This document shows, piece after piece, positions 20,620 through 35,367 of a stretch of 64,000 nucleotides of DNA. The DNA is from Parasteatoda lunata. Taxonomy: Eukaryota; Arthropoda; Arachnida; Araneae; Theridiidae. The notes under the pieces were generated by a model. The model had not been told where the DNA came from. It was given only the letters and a program-made list of their open reading frames with translations, and made no database searches. The DNA lies in contig OX421975.1 in the NCBI GenBank assembly GCA_949128135.1, positions 14,468,667-14,532,666 on the forward strand, given 5' to 3'. Numbering within the stretch: the first letter of the stretch is position 1; the number at the start of each line of letters is the position of its first letter. Both the position numbers and the translations under genes were made by a program.

Positions 20620-23600
20620 ATGAAACCTTTTGTTAACAATGAGAAAAGACTTAAAATTTCTGCCCATAAAAGCTCTTCAGAAGGCGAATTTCTTGGAAAT
20701 AGAGCTTCTCGCGACAGTATTTTAGATATACAAAAAGAGTGAAATTCGGGGTCACGCTGTGTACCCCCTATGGGGTCTGTAATTATTTCCTTTGGTAGGG
20801 TACACTAGTACCCCGTAATGTAACACCTGGTCTCATTAATATATTATGGGTCAATATTAAAATCTGATATGAAGCCATTTGTTAACAATGAGAAAAGACT
20901 TAAAATTTCTCCGTATGAACGCTTTTCGGAAGGCGAATTTCCTCTAAATAAAGTTTCTCCCAACACTTTTTGAGATATACATACATAGAAAATCTATTTC
21001 TCCTCTTGAAAAAACACTTAGAATTTCTTCGTATAAAAGCTCTTTAGAAGGCAAATTTCTTCAAAATAAAGCTTCTCGCAACACTTTTGGATATATACAA
21101 AAACAGTAAAATTCGGGGTCACGCTGTGTACCCCCTAAAGGGTCTATAATTTTTTCCTCTGGTAGGGTACATTAGTACAAGGAAATATAACACCTGGTCC
21201 AATTACAACATTATAGGTTAGTATTAAGGTCTGATAGGAGGCATTTTTCTTAACAATGAAAAATGCACTGTTTCAGATATACATACATAGTAAAGTGCGG
21301 GGTACCACTGTGTATCCCCTATAGGGTCTATAATTATTTCCTTTGGTAAGGTACACTAGTACCAGGTAATATAACACCTTGTCCATTTAAAATATTAAGG
21401 GCCAATATTAAGGTCTGATATGAAGCCTTTTGTTAACAATGAGAAAAGACTTAAAATTTCTCCGTATAAAAGCTATTCAGAAGGCGAATTTCCTCAAAAC
21501 AAAGCTTCTCGCAACTTTTTTGGAGATATACAAAAACAGTAAAATTCGGGGTCACGCTGTGTACCCCTATGGGGTCTATAATTTTTTCCTTTGGTAGGGT
21601 ACACTAGTACCAGGTAATATAACACCTGGTCCACTTAAAATATTAAGGGTCAATATTAATGTCTGATACTAGGCATTTTCCTTAACATTGAAAAATGCAC
21701 TGTTTTAGATATATATACATAGTAAAGTGCGGGGTCCCACCGTGTACCCCCTAAGGGGTCTATAATTTTTTCCTTTGGTAGGGTACACTAGTAACCTGTA
21801 ATATAATACCTGGTCCAAGTACAACATTAAAGGTCAATATTAAGGTCTGATATCAGGCATTTTCCTTAACATTGAAAAATGCACTGTTTTAGATATATAT
21901 ACATAGCAAAGTGCGGGGTCCCACCGTGTACCCCCTATGGGCTGTAAAATTATTTCCTTTGGTTGGGTACACTAGTAACCCGTAATATAATACCTGGTCC
22001 AAGTACAACATTAAAGGTCAATATTAAGGTCTGATAACAGGCATTTTCCTTAACATTGAAAAATGCACTGTTTTAGATATATATACATAGTAAAGTGCGG
22101 GGTCCCACCGTGTACCCCCTATGGGCTCTAAAATTATTTCCTTTGGTAGGGTACACTAGTACCAGATAATATAACACCTGGTCCACTTAAAATATTAAGG
22201 GTCAATATTAAGGTCTGATAGGAGACTTTGTTAACATTGAGAAAAGACTTAGAATTTCTGCGTATAAAAGCTATTCGGAAAGCTAATTCCTGCGAAATAA
22301 GCCTTTTCGCAACACTTTTGGAGATATACAAAAACAGTAAAATTCGGGGTCACGCAGTGCACCCCTATGGGGTCTATAATTATTTCCTTTGGTAGGGTAC
22401 ACTAGTACCCCATAATATAATACCTGGTACAATTACAACATTAAAGGTCAATATTAATGTCTGATATTAGGCATTTTCCTTAACATTGAAAAATGCACTG
22501 TTTTAGATATATATACATAGTAAAGTGCGGGGTCCCACCGTGTACCCCCTATGGGCTCTAAAATTATTTCCTTTGGTAGGGTACACTAGTACCAGGTAAT
22601 ATAACACCTGGTCCACTTAAAATATTAAGGGTCAGTATTAAGGTCTGATAGGAGGCTTTGTTAACATTTAGAAAAGACGTAGAATTTCTGCGTATAAAAG
22701 CCCTTTGGAAGGCGAATTTCTTCAAAATTAAGCTTCTCGCAACACTTTTGGAGATATACAAAAACAGTAAAATTCGTGGTCGCGCTGTGTACCCCCTATG
22801 GGGTCTATAATTATACTCTTTGGTAGGGTACACTAGTTCCCCATAATATAATACCTGGTACAATTACAACATTAAAGGTTAATATTAAGGTCTGATAGGA
22901 GGCATTTTTCTTAACATTGAAAAATGCGCTGTTTTAAATATACATACATAGTAAAATGCGGGGTCACACTGCGTACCCCCTATGGGCTCTAAAATTATTT
23001 CCTTTGGTAGAGTACACTATTACCCCGTAATATAATACCTGGTCCAATTACAATATTAAAGGTTAATATTAAGGTCTGATATGAAGCCATTTGTTAACAA
23101 TGAGAAAAGACTTAAAATTTCTCCGTATGAACGCTTTTCGGAAGGCGAATTTCCTTAAAATAAAGCTTCTCCCAACACTTTTTGAGATATACATACATAG
23201 AAAATCTATTTCTCCTCTTGAAAAAAGACTTAGAATTTCTGCGTATAAAAGCTCTTTAGAAGGCGAATTTCTTCGAAATAAAGCTTCCCGCAACACTTTT
23301 GGAGATATACAAAAACAGTAAAATTCGGGGTCACGCTGTGTACCCCCTATGGGGTCTATAATTTTTTCCTTTGGTAGGGTACACTAGTACAAGGAAATAT
23401 AACACCTGGTCCAATTACAACATTATAGGTTAGTATTAAGGTCTGATAGGAGGCATTTTTCTTAACAATGAAAAATGCACTGTTTCAGATATACATACAT
23501 AGTAAAGTGCGGGGTCACACTGTGTACCCCCTATAGGGTCTATAATTATTTCCTTTGGTAAGGTACACTAGTACCAGGTAATATAACACCTTGTCCAATT

Positions 23601-25167
23601 AAAATATTAAGGGCCAATATTAAGGTCTGATATGAAGCCTTTTGTTAACAATGAGAAAAGACTTAAAATTTCTCCGTATAAAAGCTATTCAGAAGGCGAA
23701 TTTCTGCGAAATAAGACTTTTCGCATTACTATTTCAGATGGACATACATTGCGGGGTCACACCGTGTACCGCCTATGGGGTCTATAATTGATTCTTTTGG
23801 TAGGGTACACTAGTACCCCGTACTATAATACCTTGTCCAATTACAACATTAAAGGTTAATATTAAGGTCTGATAGGAGGCATTTTGTTAACAATGAGAAA
23901 AGATTTAGAATTTCTCCGTATTAACGCTTTTCGGAAGGCGAATTTCCTCAAAATAAAGCTTCTCGCAACTTTTTTGGAGATATACAAAAACAGTAAAATT
24001 CGGGGTCACGCTGTGTACCCCTATGGGGTCTATAATTTTTTCCTTTGGTAGGGTACACTGGTACCAGGTAATATAACACCTGGTCCACTTAAAATATTAA
24101 GGGTCAATATTAAGGTCTGATAGGAGGCTTTGTTAACATTGAGAAAAGACTTAGAATTTCTGCGTATAAAAGCTATTCGGAAAGCTAATTCCTGCGAAAT
24201 AAGACTTTTCGCAACACTTTTGGAGATATACAAAAACAGTAAAATTCGGGGTCACGCTGTGTTCCCCCTATGGGGTTTATAATTATTTCCTTTGGTAGGG
24301 TACACTAGTACGCCCTAATATAATACCTGGTAAAATTACAACATTAAAGGTCAATATTAAGATCTGATATTAGGCATTTTCCTTAACATTGAAAAATGCA
24401 CTGTTTTAGATATATATACATAGTAAAGTGCGGGGTCCAACCGTGTAACCCCTAAGGGGTCTATAATTTTTTCCTTTGGTAGGGTACACTAGTAACCTGT
24501 AATATAATACCTGGTCCAAGTACAACATTAAAGGTCAATATTAAGGTCTGATATCAGGCATTTTCCTTAACATTGAAAAATGCACTGTTTTAGATATATA
24601 TACATAGTAAAGTGCGGGGTCCCACCGTGTACCCCCTATGGGCTCTAAAATTATTTCCTTTGGTAGGGTGCACTAGTACCAGGTAGAATAACACCTGGTC
24701 CACTTAAAATATTAAGGGTTAATATTAAGGTCTGATAGGAGACTTTGTTAACAATGAGAAAAGACTTAGAATTTCTGCGTATAAAAGCCCTTCAGAAGGC
24801 GAATTTCTTTGAAATAAAGCTTCTCGCAACACTTTTGGAGATATACAAAAACAGTAAAATTCGGGGTCGCGCTGTGTACCCCCTATGGGGTCTATAATTA
24901 TACTCTTTGGTAGGGTACACTAGTACAAGGTAATATAACACCTGGTCCAATTACAACATTATAGGTTAGTATTAAGGTCTGATAGGAGGCATTTTTCTTA
25001 ACAATGAAAAATGCACTGTTTTAGATATACATACATAGTAAAGTGCGGGGTCACACTGTGTACCCCCTATGGGGTCTATAATTATTTCCTTTGGTAAGAT
25101 ACACTAGTACCAGGTAATATAACACCTTGTCCAATTAAAATATTAAGGGCAAATATTAAGGTCTGAT
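20620..25167 (+). repeat. 20-mer higher-order repeat B, copy 2 (4548 bp, full)
   Basis: Starts: 20620 M'', 20869 L, 21236 S, 21420 hybrid M, 21668 S, 21852 S, 22036 S, 22220 M, 22466 S, 22650 M, 22897 S, 23081 L, 23448 S, 23632 M', 23874 M, 24122 M, 24369 S, 24553 S, 24737 M, 24984 S. Lengths sum to 4548. The second part (22897-24983) is the 9-mer S L S M' M M S S M. Confidence 0.91.
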
Positions 25168-28100
25168 ATGAAACCTTTTGTTAACAATGAGAAAAGACTT
25201 AAAATTTCTGCCCATAAAAGCTCTTCAGAAGGCGAATTTCTTGGAAATAGAGCTTCTCGCGACAGTATTTTAGATATACAAAAAAAGTGAAATTCGGGGT
25301 CACGCTGTGTACCCCCTATGGGGTCTGTAATTATTTCCTTTGGTAGGGTACACTAGTACCCCGTAATGTAACACCTGGTCTCATTAATATATTATGGGTC
25401 AATATTAAAATCTGATATGAAGCCATTTGTTAACAATGAGAAAAGACTTAAAATTTCTCCGTATGAACGCTTTTCGGAAGGCGAATTTCCTCTAAATAAA
25501 GTTTCTCCCAACACTTTTTGAGATATACATACATAGAAAATCTATTTCTCCTCTTGAAAAAACACTTAGAATTTCTTCGTATAAAAGCTCTTTAGAAGGC
25601 AAATTTCTTCAAAATAAAGCTTCTCGCAACACTTTTGGAGATATACAAAAACAGTAAAATTCGGGGTCACGCTGTGTACCCCCTAAAGGGTCTATAATTT
25701 TTTCCTCTGGTAGGGTACATTAGTACAAGGAAATATAACACCTGGTCCAATTACAACATTATAGGTTAGTATTAAGGTCTGATAGGAGGCATTTTTCTTA
25801 ACAATGAAAAATGCACTGTTTCAGATATACATACATAGTAAAGTGCGGGGTCCCACTGTGTATCCCCTATAGGGTCTATAATTATTTCCTTTGGTAAGGT
25901 ACACTAGTACCAGGTAATATAACACCTTGTCCAAATAAAATATTAAGGGCCAATATTAAGGTCTGATATGAAGCCTTTTGTTAACAATGAGAAAAGACTT
26001 AAAATTTCTCCGTATAAAAGCTATTCAGAAGGCGAATTTCCTCAAAACAAAGCTTCTCGCAACTTTTTTGGAGATATACAAAAACAGTAAAATTCGGGGT
26101 CACGCTGTGTACCCCTATGGGGTCTATAATTTTTTCCTTTGGTAGGGTACACTAGTACCAGGTAATATAACACCTGGTCCACTTAAAATATTAAGGGTCA
26201 ATATTAATGTCTGATACTAGGCATTTTCCTTAACATTGAAAAATGCACTGTTTTAGATATATATACATAGTAAAGTGCGGGGTCCCACCGTGTACCCCCT
26301 AAGGGGTCTATAATTTTTTCCTTTGGTAGGGTACACTAGTAACCTGTAATATAATACCTGGTCCAAGTACAACATTAAAGGTCAATATTAAGGTCTGATA
26401 TCAGGCATTTTCCTTAACATTGAAAAATGCACTGTTTTAGATATATATACATAGTAAAGTGCGGGGTCCCACCGTGTACCCCCTATGGGCTGTAAAATTA
26501 TTTCCTTTGGTTGGGTACACTAGTAACCCGTAATATAATACCTGGTCCAAGTACAACATTAAAGGTCAATATTAAGGTCTGATAACAGGCATTTTCCTTA
26601 ACATTGAAAAATGCACTGTTTTAGATATATATACATAGTAAAGTGCGGGGTCCCACCGTGTACCCCCTATGGGCTCTAAAATTATTTCCTTTGGTAGGGT
26701 ACACTAGTACCAGATAATATAACACCTGGTCCACTTAAAATATTAAGGGTCAATATTAAGGTCTGATAGGAGACTTTGTTAACATTGAGAAAAGACTTAG
26801 AATTTCTGCGTATAAAAGCTATTCGGAAAGCTAATTCCTGCGAAATAAGCCTTTTCGCAACACTTTTGGAGATATACAAAAACAGTAAAATTCGGGGTCA
26901 CGCAGTGTACCCCTATGGGGTCTATAATTATTTCCTTTGGTAGGGTACACTAGTACCCCATAATATAATACCTGGTACAATTACAACATTAAAGGTCAAT
27001 ATTAATGTCTGATATTAGGCATTTTCCTTAACATTGAAAAATGCACTGTTTTAGATATATATACATAGTAAAGTGCGGGGTCCCACCGTGTACCCCCTAT
27101 GGGCTCTAAAATTATTTCCTTTGGTAGGGTACACTAGTACCAGGTAATATAACACCTGGTCCACTTAAAATATTAAGGGTCAGTATTAAGGTCTGATAGG
27201 AGGCTTTGTTAACATTTAGAAAAGACGTAGAATTTCTGCGTATAAAAGCCCTTTGGAAGGCGAATTTCTTCAAAATTAAGCTTCTCGCAACACTTTTGGA
27301 GATATACAAAAACAGTAAAATTCGTGGTCGCGCTGTGTACCCCCTATGGGGTCTATAATTATACTCTTTGGTAGGGTACACTAGTTCCCCATAATATAAT
27401 ACCTGGTACAATTACAACATTAAAGGTTAATATTAAGGTCTGATAGGAGGCATTTTTCTTAACATTGAAAAATGCGCTGTTTTAAATATACATACATAGT
27501 AAAATGCGGGGTCACACTGCGTACCCCCTATGGGCTCTAAAATTATTTCCTTTGGTAAGGTACACTAGTACCAGGTAATATAACACCTTGTCCAATTAAA
27601 ATATTAAGGGCCAATATTAAGGTCTGATATGAAGCCTTTTGTTAACAATGAGAAAAGACTTAAAATTTCTCCGTATAAAAGCTATTCAGAAGGCGAATTT
27701 CTGCGAAATAAGACTTTTCGCATTACTATTTCAGATGGACATACATTGCGGGGTCACACCGTGTACCGCCTATGGGGTCTATAATTGATTCTTTTGGTAG
27801 GGTACACTAGTACCCCGTACTATAATACCTTGTCCAATTACAACATTAAAGGTTAATATTAAGGTCTGATAGGAGGCATTTTGTTAACAATGAGAAAAGA
27901 TTTAGAATTTCTCCGTATTAACGCTTTTCGGAAGGCGAATTTCCTCAAAATAAAGCTTCTCGCAACTTTTTTGGAGATATACAAAAACAGTAAAATTCGG
28001 GGTCACGCTGTGTACCCCTATGGGGTCTATAATTTTTTCCTTTGGTAGGGTTCACTGGTACCAGGTAATATAACACCTGGTCCACTTAAAATATTAAGGG

Positions 28101-28980
28101 TCAATATTAAGGTCTGATAGGAGGCTTTGTTAACATTGAGAAAAGACTTAGAATTTCTGCGTATAAAAGCTATTCGGAAAGCTAATTCCTGCGAAATAAG
28201 ACTTTTCGCAACACTTTTGGAGATATACAAAAACAGTAAAATTCGGGGTCACGCTGTGTTCCCCCTATGGGGTTTATAATTATTTCCTTTGGTAGGGTAC
28301 AATAGTACGCCCTAATATAATACCTGGTAAAATTACAACATTAAAGGTCAATATTAAGATCTGATATTAGGCATTTTCCTTAACATTGAAAAATGCACTG
28401 TTTTAGATATATATACATAGTAAAGTGCGGGGTCCAACCGTGTAACCCCTAAGGGGTCTATAATTTTTTCCTTTGGTAGGGTACACTAGTAACCTGTAAT
28501 ATAATACCTGGTCCAAGTACAACATTAAAGGTCAATATTAAGATCTGATATCAGGCATTTTCCTTAACATTGAAAAATGCACTGTTTTAGATATATATAC
28601 ATAGTAAAGTGCGGGGTCCCACCGTGTACCCCCTATGGGCTCTAAAATTATTTCCTTTGGTAGGGTGCACTAGTACCAGGTAGAATAACACCTGGTCCAC
28701 TTAAAATATTAAGGGTTAATATTAAGGTCTGATAGGAGACTTTGTTAACAATGAGAAAAGACTTAGAATTTCTGCGTATAAAAGCCCTTCAGAAGGCGAA
28801 TTTCTTTGAAATAAAGCTTCTCGCAACACTTTTGGAGATATACAAAAACAGTAAAATTCGGGGTCGCGCTGTGTACCCCCTATGGGGTCTATAATTATAC
28901 TCTTTGGTAGGGTACACTAGTTCCCCATAATATAATACCTGGTACAATTACAACATTAAAGGTTAATATTAAGGTCTGAT
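25168..28980 (+). repeat. 20-mer higher-order repeat B, copy 3 with L+S deletion (3813 bp)
   Basis: Starts: 25168 M'', 25417 L, 25784 S, 25968 hybrid M, 26216 S, 26400 S, 26584 S, 26768 M, 27014 S, 27198 M, 27445 S (chimeric), 27629 M', 27871 M, 28119 M, 28366 S, 28550 S, 28734 M. It matches copy 2 at an offset of 4548 up to 27445. It then lacks exactly one L and one S (551 bp). The chimeric S begins as Sa (tgcgctg variant) and ends as Sc (ggtaagg...ccttgtcc), with the switch near 27541-27560. Confidence 0.9.
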
Positions 28981-31067
28981 AGGAGGCATTTTTCTTAACA
29001 TTGAAAAATGCGCTGTTTTAAATATACATACATAGTAAAATGCGGGGTCACACTGCGTACCCCCTATGGGCTCTAAAATTATTTCCTTTGGTAGAGTACA
29101 CTATTACCCCGTAATATAATACCTGGTCCAATTACAATATTAAAGGTTAATATTAAGGTCTGATATGAAGCCATTTGTTAACAATGAGAAAAGACTTAAA
29201 ATTTCTCCGTATGAACGCTTTTCGGAAGGCGAATTTCCTTAAAATAAAGCTTCTCCCAACACTTTTTGAGATATACATACATAGAAAATCTATTTCTCCT
29301 CTTGAAAAAAGACTTAGAATTTCTGCGTATAAAAGCTCTTTAGAAGGCGAATTTCTTCGAAATAAAGCTTCCCGCAACACTTTTGGAGATATACAAAAAC
29401 AGTAAAATTCGGGGTCACGCTGTGTACCCCCTATGGGGTCTATAATTTTTTCCTTTGGTAGGGTACACTAGTACAAGGAAATATAACACCTGGTCCAATT
29501 ACAACATTATAGGTTAGTATTAAGGTCTGATAGGAGGCATTTTTCTTAACAATGAAAAATGCACTGTTTCAGATATACATACATAGTAAAGTGCGGGGTC
29601 ACACTGTGTACCCCCTATAGGGTCTATAATTATTTCCTTTGGTAAGGTACACTAGTACCAGGTAATATAACACCTTGTCCAATTAAAATATTAAGGGCCA
29701 ATATTAAGGTCTGATATGAAGCCTTTTGTTAACAATGAGAAAAGACTTAAAATTTCTCCGTATAAAAGCTATTCAGAAGGCGAATTTCTGCGAAATAAGA
29801 CTTTTCGCATTACTATTTCAGATGGACATACATTGCGGGGTCACACCGTGTACCGCCTATGGGGTCTATAATTGATTCTTTTGGTAGGGTACACTAGTAC
29901 CCCGTACTATAATACCTTGTCCAATTACAACATTAAAGGTTAATATTAAGGTCTGATAGGAGGCATTTTGTTAACAATGAGAAAAGATTTAGAATTTCTC
30001 CGTATTAACGCTTTTCGGAAGGCGAATTTCCTCAAAATAAAGCTTCTCGCAACTTTTTTGGAGATATACAAAAACAGTAAAATTCGGGGTCACGCTGTGT
30101 ACCCCTATGGGGTCTATAATTTTTTCCTTTGGTAGGGTACACTGGTACCAGGTAATATAACACCTGGTCCACTTAAAATATTAAGGGTCAATATTAAGGT
30201 CTGATAGGAGGCTTTGTTAACATTGAGAAAAGACTTAGAATTTCTGCGTATAAAAGCTATTCGGAAAGCTAATTCCTGCGAAATAAGACTTTTCGCAACA
30301 CTTTTGGAGATATACAAAAACAGTAAAATTCGGGGTCACGCTGTGTTCTCCCTATGGGGTTTATAATTATTTCCTTTGGTAGGGTACACTAGTACGCCCT
30401 AATATAATACCTGGTAAAATTACAACATTAAAGGTCAATATTAAGATCTGATATTAGGCATTTTCCTTAACATTGAAAAATGCACTGTTTTAGATATATA
30501 TACATAGTAAAGTGCGGGGTCCAACCGTGTAACCCCTAAGGGGTCTATAATTTTTTCCTTTGGTAGGGTACACTAGTAACCTGTAATATAATACCTGGTC
30601 CAAGTACAACATTAAAGGTCAATATTAAGGTCTGATATCAGGCATTTTCCTTAACATTGAAAAATGCACTGTTTTAGATATATATACATAGTAAAGTGCG
30701 GGGTCCCACCGTGTACCCCCTATGGGCTCTAAAATTATTTCCTTTGGTAGGGTGCACTAGTACCAGGTAGAATAACACCTGGTCCACTTAAAATATTAAG
30801 GGTTAATATTAAGGTCTGATAGGAGACTTTGTTAACAATGAGAAAAGACTTAGAATTTCTGCGTATAAAAGCCCTTCAGAAGGCGAATTTCTTTGAAATA
30901 AAGCTTCTCGCAACACTTTTGGAGATATACAAAAACAGTAAAATTCGGGGTCGCGCTGTGTACCCCCTATGGGGTCTATAATTATACTCTTTGGTAGGGT
31001 ACACTAGTTCCCCATAATATAATACCTGGTACAATTACAACATTAAAGGTTAATATTAAGGTCTGAT
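28981..31067 (+). repeat. 9-mer unit S L S M' M M S S M (2087 bp)
   Basis: Starts: 28981 S, 29165 L, 29532 S, 29716 M', 29958 M, 30206 M, 30453 S, 30637 S, 30821 M. Its last six monomers match 27629-28980 at an offset of 2087 bp, so here the 9-mer behaves as an independent tandem unit. It is the cleanest example of the ancestral 9-mer. Confidence 0.91.
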
Positions 31068-33645
31068 AGGAGGCATTTTTCTTAACATTGAAAAATGCAC
31101 TGTTTTAAATATACATACATAGTAAAATGCGGGGTCACACTGCGTACCCCCTATGGGCACTAAAATTATTTCCTTTGGTAGAGTATACTATTACCCCGTA
31201 ATATAATACCTGGTCCAATTACAACATTAAAGGTTAATATTAAGGTCTGATATGAAGCCATTTGTTAACAATGAGAAAAGACTTAAAATTTCTCCGTATG
31301 AACGCTTTTCGGAAGGCGAATTTCCTCAAAATAAAGCTTCTCCCAACACTTTTTGAGATATACATACATGGAAAATCTATTTCTCCTCTTGAAAAAAGAC
31401 TTAGAATTTCTGCGTATAAAAGCTCTTTAGAAGGCGAATTTCTTCGAAATAAAGCTTCTCGCAACACTTTTGGAGATATACAAAAACAGTAAAATTCGGG
31501 GTCACGCTGTGTACCCCCTATGGGGTCTATAATTTTTTCCTTTTGTAGGGTACACTAGTACCAGGTAATATAACACCTGGTCCACTGAAAATATTAAGGG
31601 TCAATATTAAGGTCTGATAGGAGGCTCTGTTAACATTGAGAAAAAGACTTATAATTTCTGCGTATAAAAGCTATATGGAAAGCTAATTCCTGCGAAATAA
31701 GACTTTTCGCAACAATTTTGGAGATATACAAAAACAGTAAAATTCGGGGTCACGCTGTGTACCCCCTATGGGGTCTATAATTATTTCCTTTGGTAGGGTA
31801 CACTAGTACCCCATAATATAATACCTGGTACAATAACAACATTAAAGGTCAATATTAAGGTCTGATATTAGGCATTTTCCTTAACATTGAAAAATGCACT
31901 GTTTTAGATATATATACATAGTAAAGTGCGGGGTCCCACCGTGTACCCCCTATGGGCTCTAAAATTATTTCCTTTGGTAGGGTACACTAGTACCAGGTAA
32001 TATAACACCTGGTCCATTTACAACATTATAGGTTAGTATTAAGGTCTGATAGGAGGCATTTTTCTTAACAAAGAAAAATGCACTGTTTCAGATATACAAA
32101 AACAGTAAAATTCGGGGTCACGCTGTGTACCCCTATGGGGTCTATAATTTTTTCCTTTGGTAGGGTACACTAGTACAAGGTAATATAACATCTGGTCCAC
32201 TTAAAATATTAAGGGTCAATATTAAGGTCTGATAGGAGGCTTTGTTAACATTGAGAAAAGACTTAGAATTTCTGCGTATAAAAGCTATTCGGAAAGCTAA
32301 TTCCTGCGAAATAAGACTTTTCGCAACACTTTTGGAGATATACAAAAACATTAAAATTCGGGGTCACGCTGTGTACTCCCTATGGGGTCTATAATTATTT
32401 CCTTTGGTAGGGTACACTAGTACCCTATAATATAATACCTGGTACAATTACAACATTAAAGGTCAATATTAATGTCTGATATTAGGCATTTTCCTTAACA
32501 TTGAAAAATGCACTGTTTTTGATATATATACATAGTAAAGTGCGGGGTCCCACCGTGTACTCCCTAAGGGGTCGATAATTTTTTCCTTTGGTAGGGTACA
32601 CTAGTAACCTGTAATATAATACCTGGTCCAAGTACAACATTAAAGGTCAATATTAAGGTCTGATATCAGGCATTTTCCTTAACATTGAAAAATGCACTGT
32701 TTTAGATATATATACATAGTAAAGTGCGGGGTCCCACCGTGTACCCCCTATGGGCTCTAAAATTATTTCCTTTGGTAGGGTACACTAGTACCAGGTAATA
32801 TAACACCTGGTCCACTTAAAATATTAAGGGACAATATTAAGGTCTGATAGGAGAGTTTGTTAACATTGAGAAAAGACTTAGAATTTCTGCGTATAAAAGC
32901 TATTCGGAAAGCTAATTCCTGCGAAATAAGCCTTTTCGCAACACTTTTGTAGATATACAAAAACAGTAAAATTCGGGGTCACGCTGTGTACCCCTATGGG
33001 GTCTATAATTATTTCCTTTGGTAGGGTACACTAGTACCCCATAATATAATACCTGGTACAATTACAACATCAAAGGTTAATATTAAGGTCTGATAGGAGG
33101 CATTTTTCTTAACATTGAAAAATGCACTGTTTTAAGTATACATACATAGTAAAATGCGGGGTCACACTGCGTACCCCCTATGGGCACTAAAATTATTTCC
33201 TTTGGTAGAGTACACTATTACCCCGTAATATAATACCTGGTCCAATTACAACATTAAAGGTTAATATTAAGGTCTGATATGAAGCCATTTGTTAACAATG
33301 AGAAAAGACTTAAAATTTCTCCGTATGAACGCTTTTCGGAAGGCGAATTTCCTCAAAATAAAGCTTCTCCCAACACTTTTTGAGATATACATACATAGAA
33401 AATCTATTTCTCCTCTTGAAAAAAGACTTAGAATTTCTGCGTATAAAAGCTCTTTAGAAGGCGAATTTCTTCGAAATAAAGCTTCTCGCAACACTTTTGG
33501 AGATATACAAAAACAGTAAAATTCGGGGTCACGCTGTGTACCCCCTATGGGGTCTATAATTTTTTCCTTTGGTAGGGTACACTAGTACCAGGTAATATAA
33601 CACCTGGTCCACTTAAAATATTAAGGGTCAATATTAAGGTCTGAT
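31068..33645 (+). repeat. Transitional block between the 9-mer and the 861 bp tetramer
   Basis: Starts: 31068 S, 31252 L, 31619 M, 31867 S, 32051 hybrid S (183 bp), 32234 M, 32481 S, 32665 S, 32849 M, 33095 S, 33279 L. The unit at 32051 has an Sc head but switches to the M-type 'gatatacaaaaacagtaaaa' segment. The L-M pair at 31252-31866 (with 'ccactgaaaatatt' and 'gctatatggaaag') recurs at 54841-55455. Confidence 0.86.
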
Positions 33646-35367
33646 AGGAGAGTTTGTTAACATTGAGGAAAGATTTAGAATTTCTCCGTATTAACGCTTT
33701 TCGGAAGGCGAATTTCCTCAAAATAAAGCTTCTCGCAACTTTTTTGGAGATATACAAAAACAGTAAAATTCGGGGTCACGCTGTGTACCCCTATGGGGTC
33801 TATAATTTTTTCCTTTGGTAGGGTACACTAGTACAAGGTAATATAACACCTGGTCCACTTAAAATATTAAGGGTCAATATTAAGGTCTGATAGGAGGCTT
33901 TGTTAACATTGAGAAAAGACTTAGAATTTCTGCGTATAAAAGCTATTCGGAAAGCTAATTCCTGCGAAATAAGACTTTTCGCAACACTTTTGGAGATATA
34001 CAAAAACATTAAAATTCGGGGTCACGCTGTGTACTCCCTATGGGGTCTATAATTATTTCCTTTGGTAGGGTACACTAGTACCCTATAATATAATACCTGG
34101 TACAATTACAACATTAAAGGTCAATATTAATGTCTGATATTAGGCATTTTCCTTAACATTGAAAAATGCACTGTTTTTGATATATATACATAGTAAAGTG
34201 CGGGGTCCCACCGTGTACCCCCTAAGGGGTCGATAATTTTTTCCTTTGGTAGGGTACACTAGTAACCTGTAATATAATACCTGGTCCAAGTACAACATTA
34301 AAGGTCAATATTAAGGTCTGATATCAGGCATTTTCCTTAACATTGAAAAATGCACTGTTTTAGATATATATACATAGTAAAGTGCGGGGTCCCACCGTGT
34401 ACCCCCTATGGGCTCTAAAATTATTTCCTTTGGTAGGGTACACTAGTACCAGGTAATATAACACCTGGTCCACTTAAAATATTAAAGGTCAATATTAAGA
34501 TCTGATAGGAGAGTTTGTTAACATTGAGGAAAGATTTAGAATTTCTCCGTATTAACGCTTTTCGGAAGGCGAATTTCCTCAAAATAAAGCTTCTCGCAAC
34601 TTTTTTGGAGATATACAAAAACAGTAAAATTCGGGGTCACGCTGTGTACCCCTATGGGGTCTATAATTTTTTCCTTTGGTAGGGTACACTAGTACAAGGT
34701 AATATAACACCTGGTCCACTTAAAATATTAAGGGTCAATATTAAGGTCTGATAGGAGGCTTTGTTAACATTGAGAAAAGACTTAGAATTTCTGCGTATAA
34801 AAGCTATTCGGAAAGCTAATTCCTGCGAAATAAGACTTTTCGCAACACTTTTGGAGATATACAAAAACATTAAAATTCGGGGTCACGCTGTGTACTCCCT
34901 ATGGGGTCTATAATTATTTCCTTTGGTAGGGTACACTAGTACCCTATAATATAATACCTGGTACAATTACAACATTAAAGGTCAATATTAATGTCTGATA
35001 TTAGGCATTTTCCTTAACATTGAAAAATGCACTGTTTTTGATATATATACATAGTAAAGTGCGGGGTCCCACCGTGTACCCCCTAAGGGGTCGATAATTT
35101 TTTCCTTTGGTAGGGTACACTAGTAACCTGTAATATAATACCTGGTCCAAGTACAACATTAAAGGTCAATATTAAGGTCTGATATCAGGCATTTTCCTTA
35201 ACATTGAAAAATGCACTGTTTTAGATATATATACATAGTAAAGTGCGGGGTCCCACCGTGTACCCCCTATGGGCTCTAAAATTATTTCCTTTGGTAGGGT
35301 ACACTAGTACCAGGTAATATAACACCTGGTCCACTTAAAATATTAAGGGTCAATATTAAGGTCTGAT
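33646..35367 (+). repeat. 861 bp tetramer HOR (M M S S), two copies
   Basis: Copies 33646-34506 and 34507-35367 are each 861 bp (246 + 247 + 184 + 184). Shared private variants include 'gaggaaagatttagaattt', 'aaaaacattaaaattcggg', 'gtaccctataatata', 'ctgtttttgatatat' and 'ggggtcgataatt'. The M S S part of the unit is already present once at 32234-32848, an offset of 1658 bp. Confidence 0.91.
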
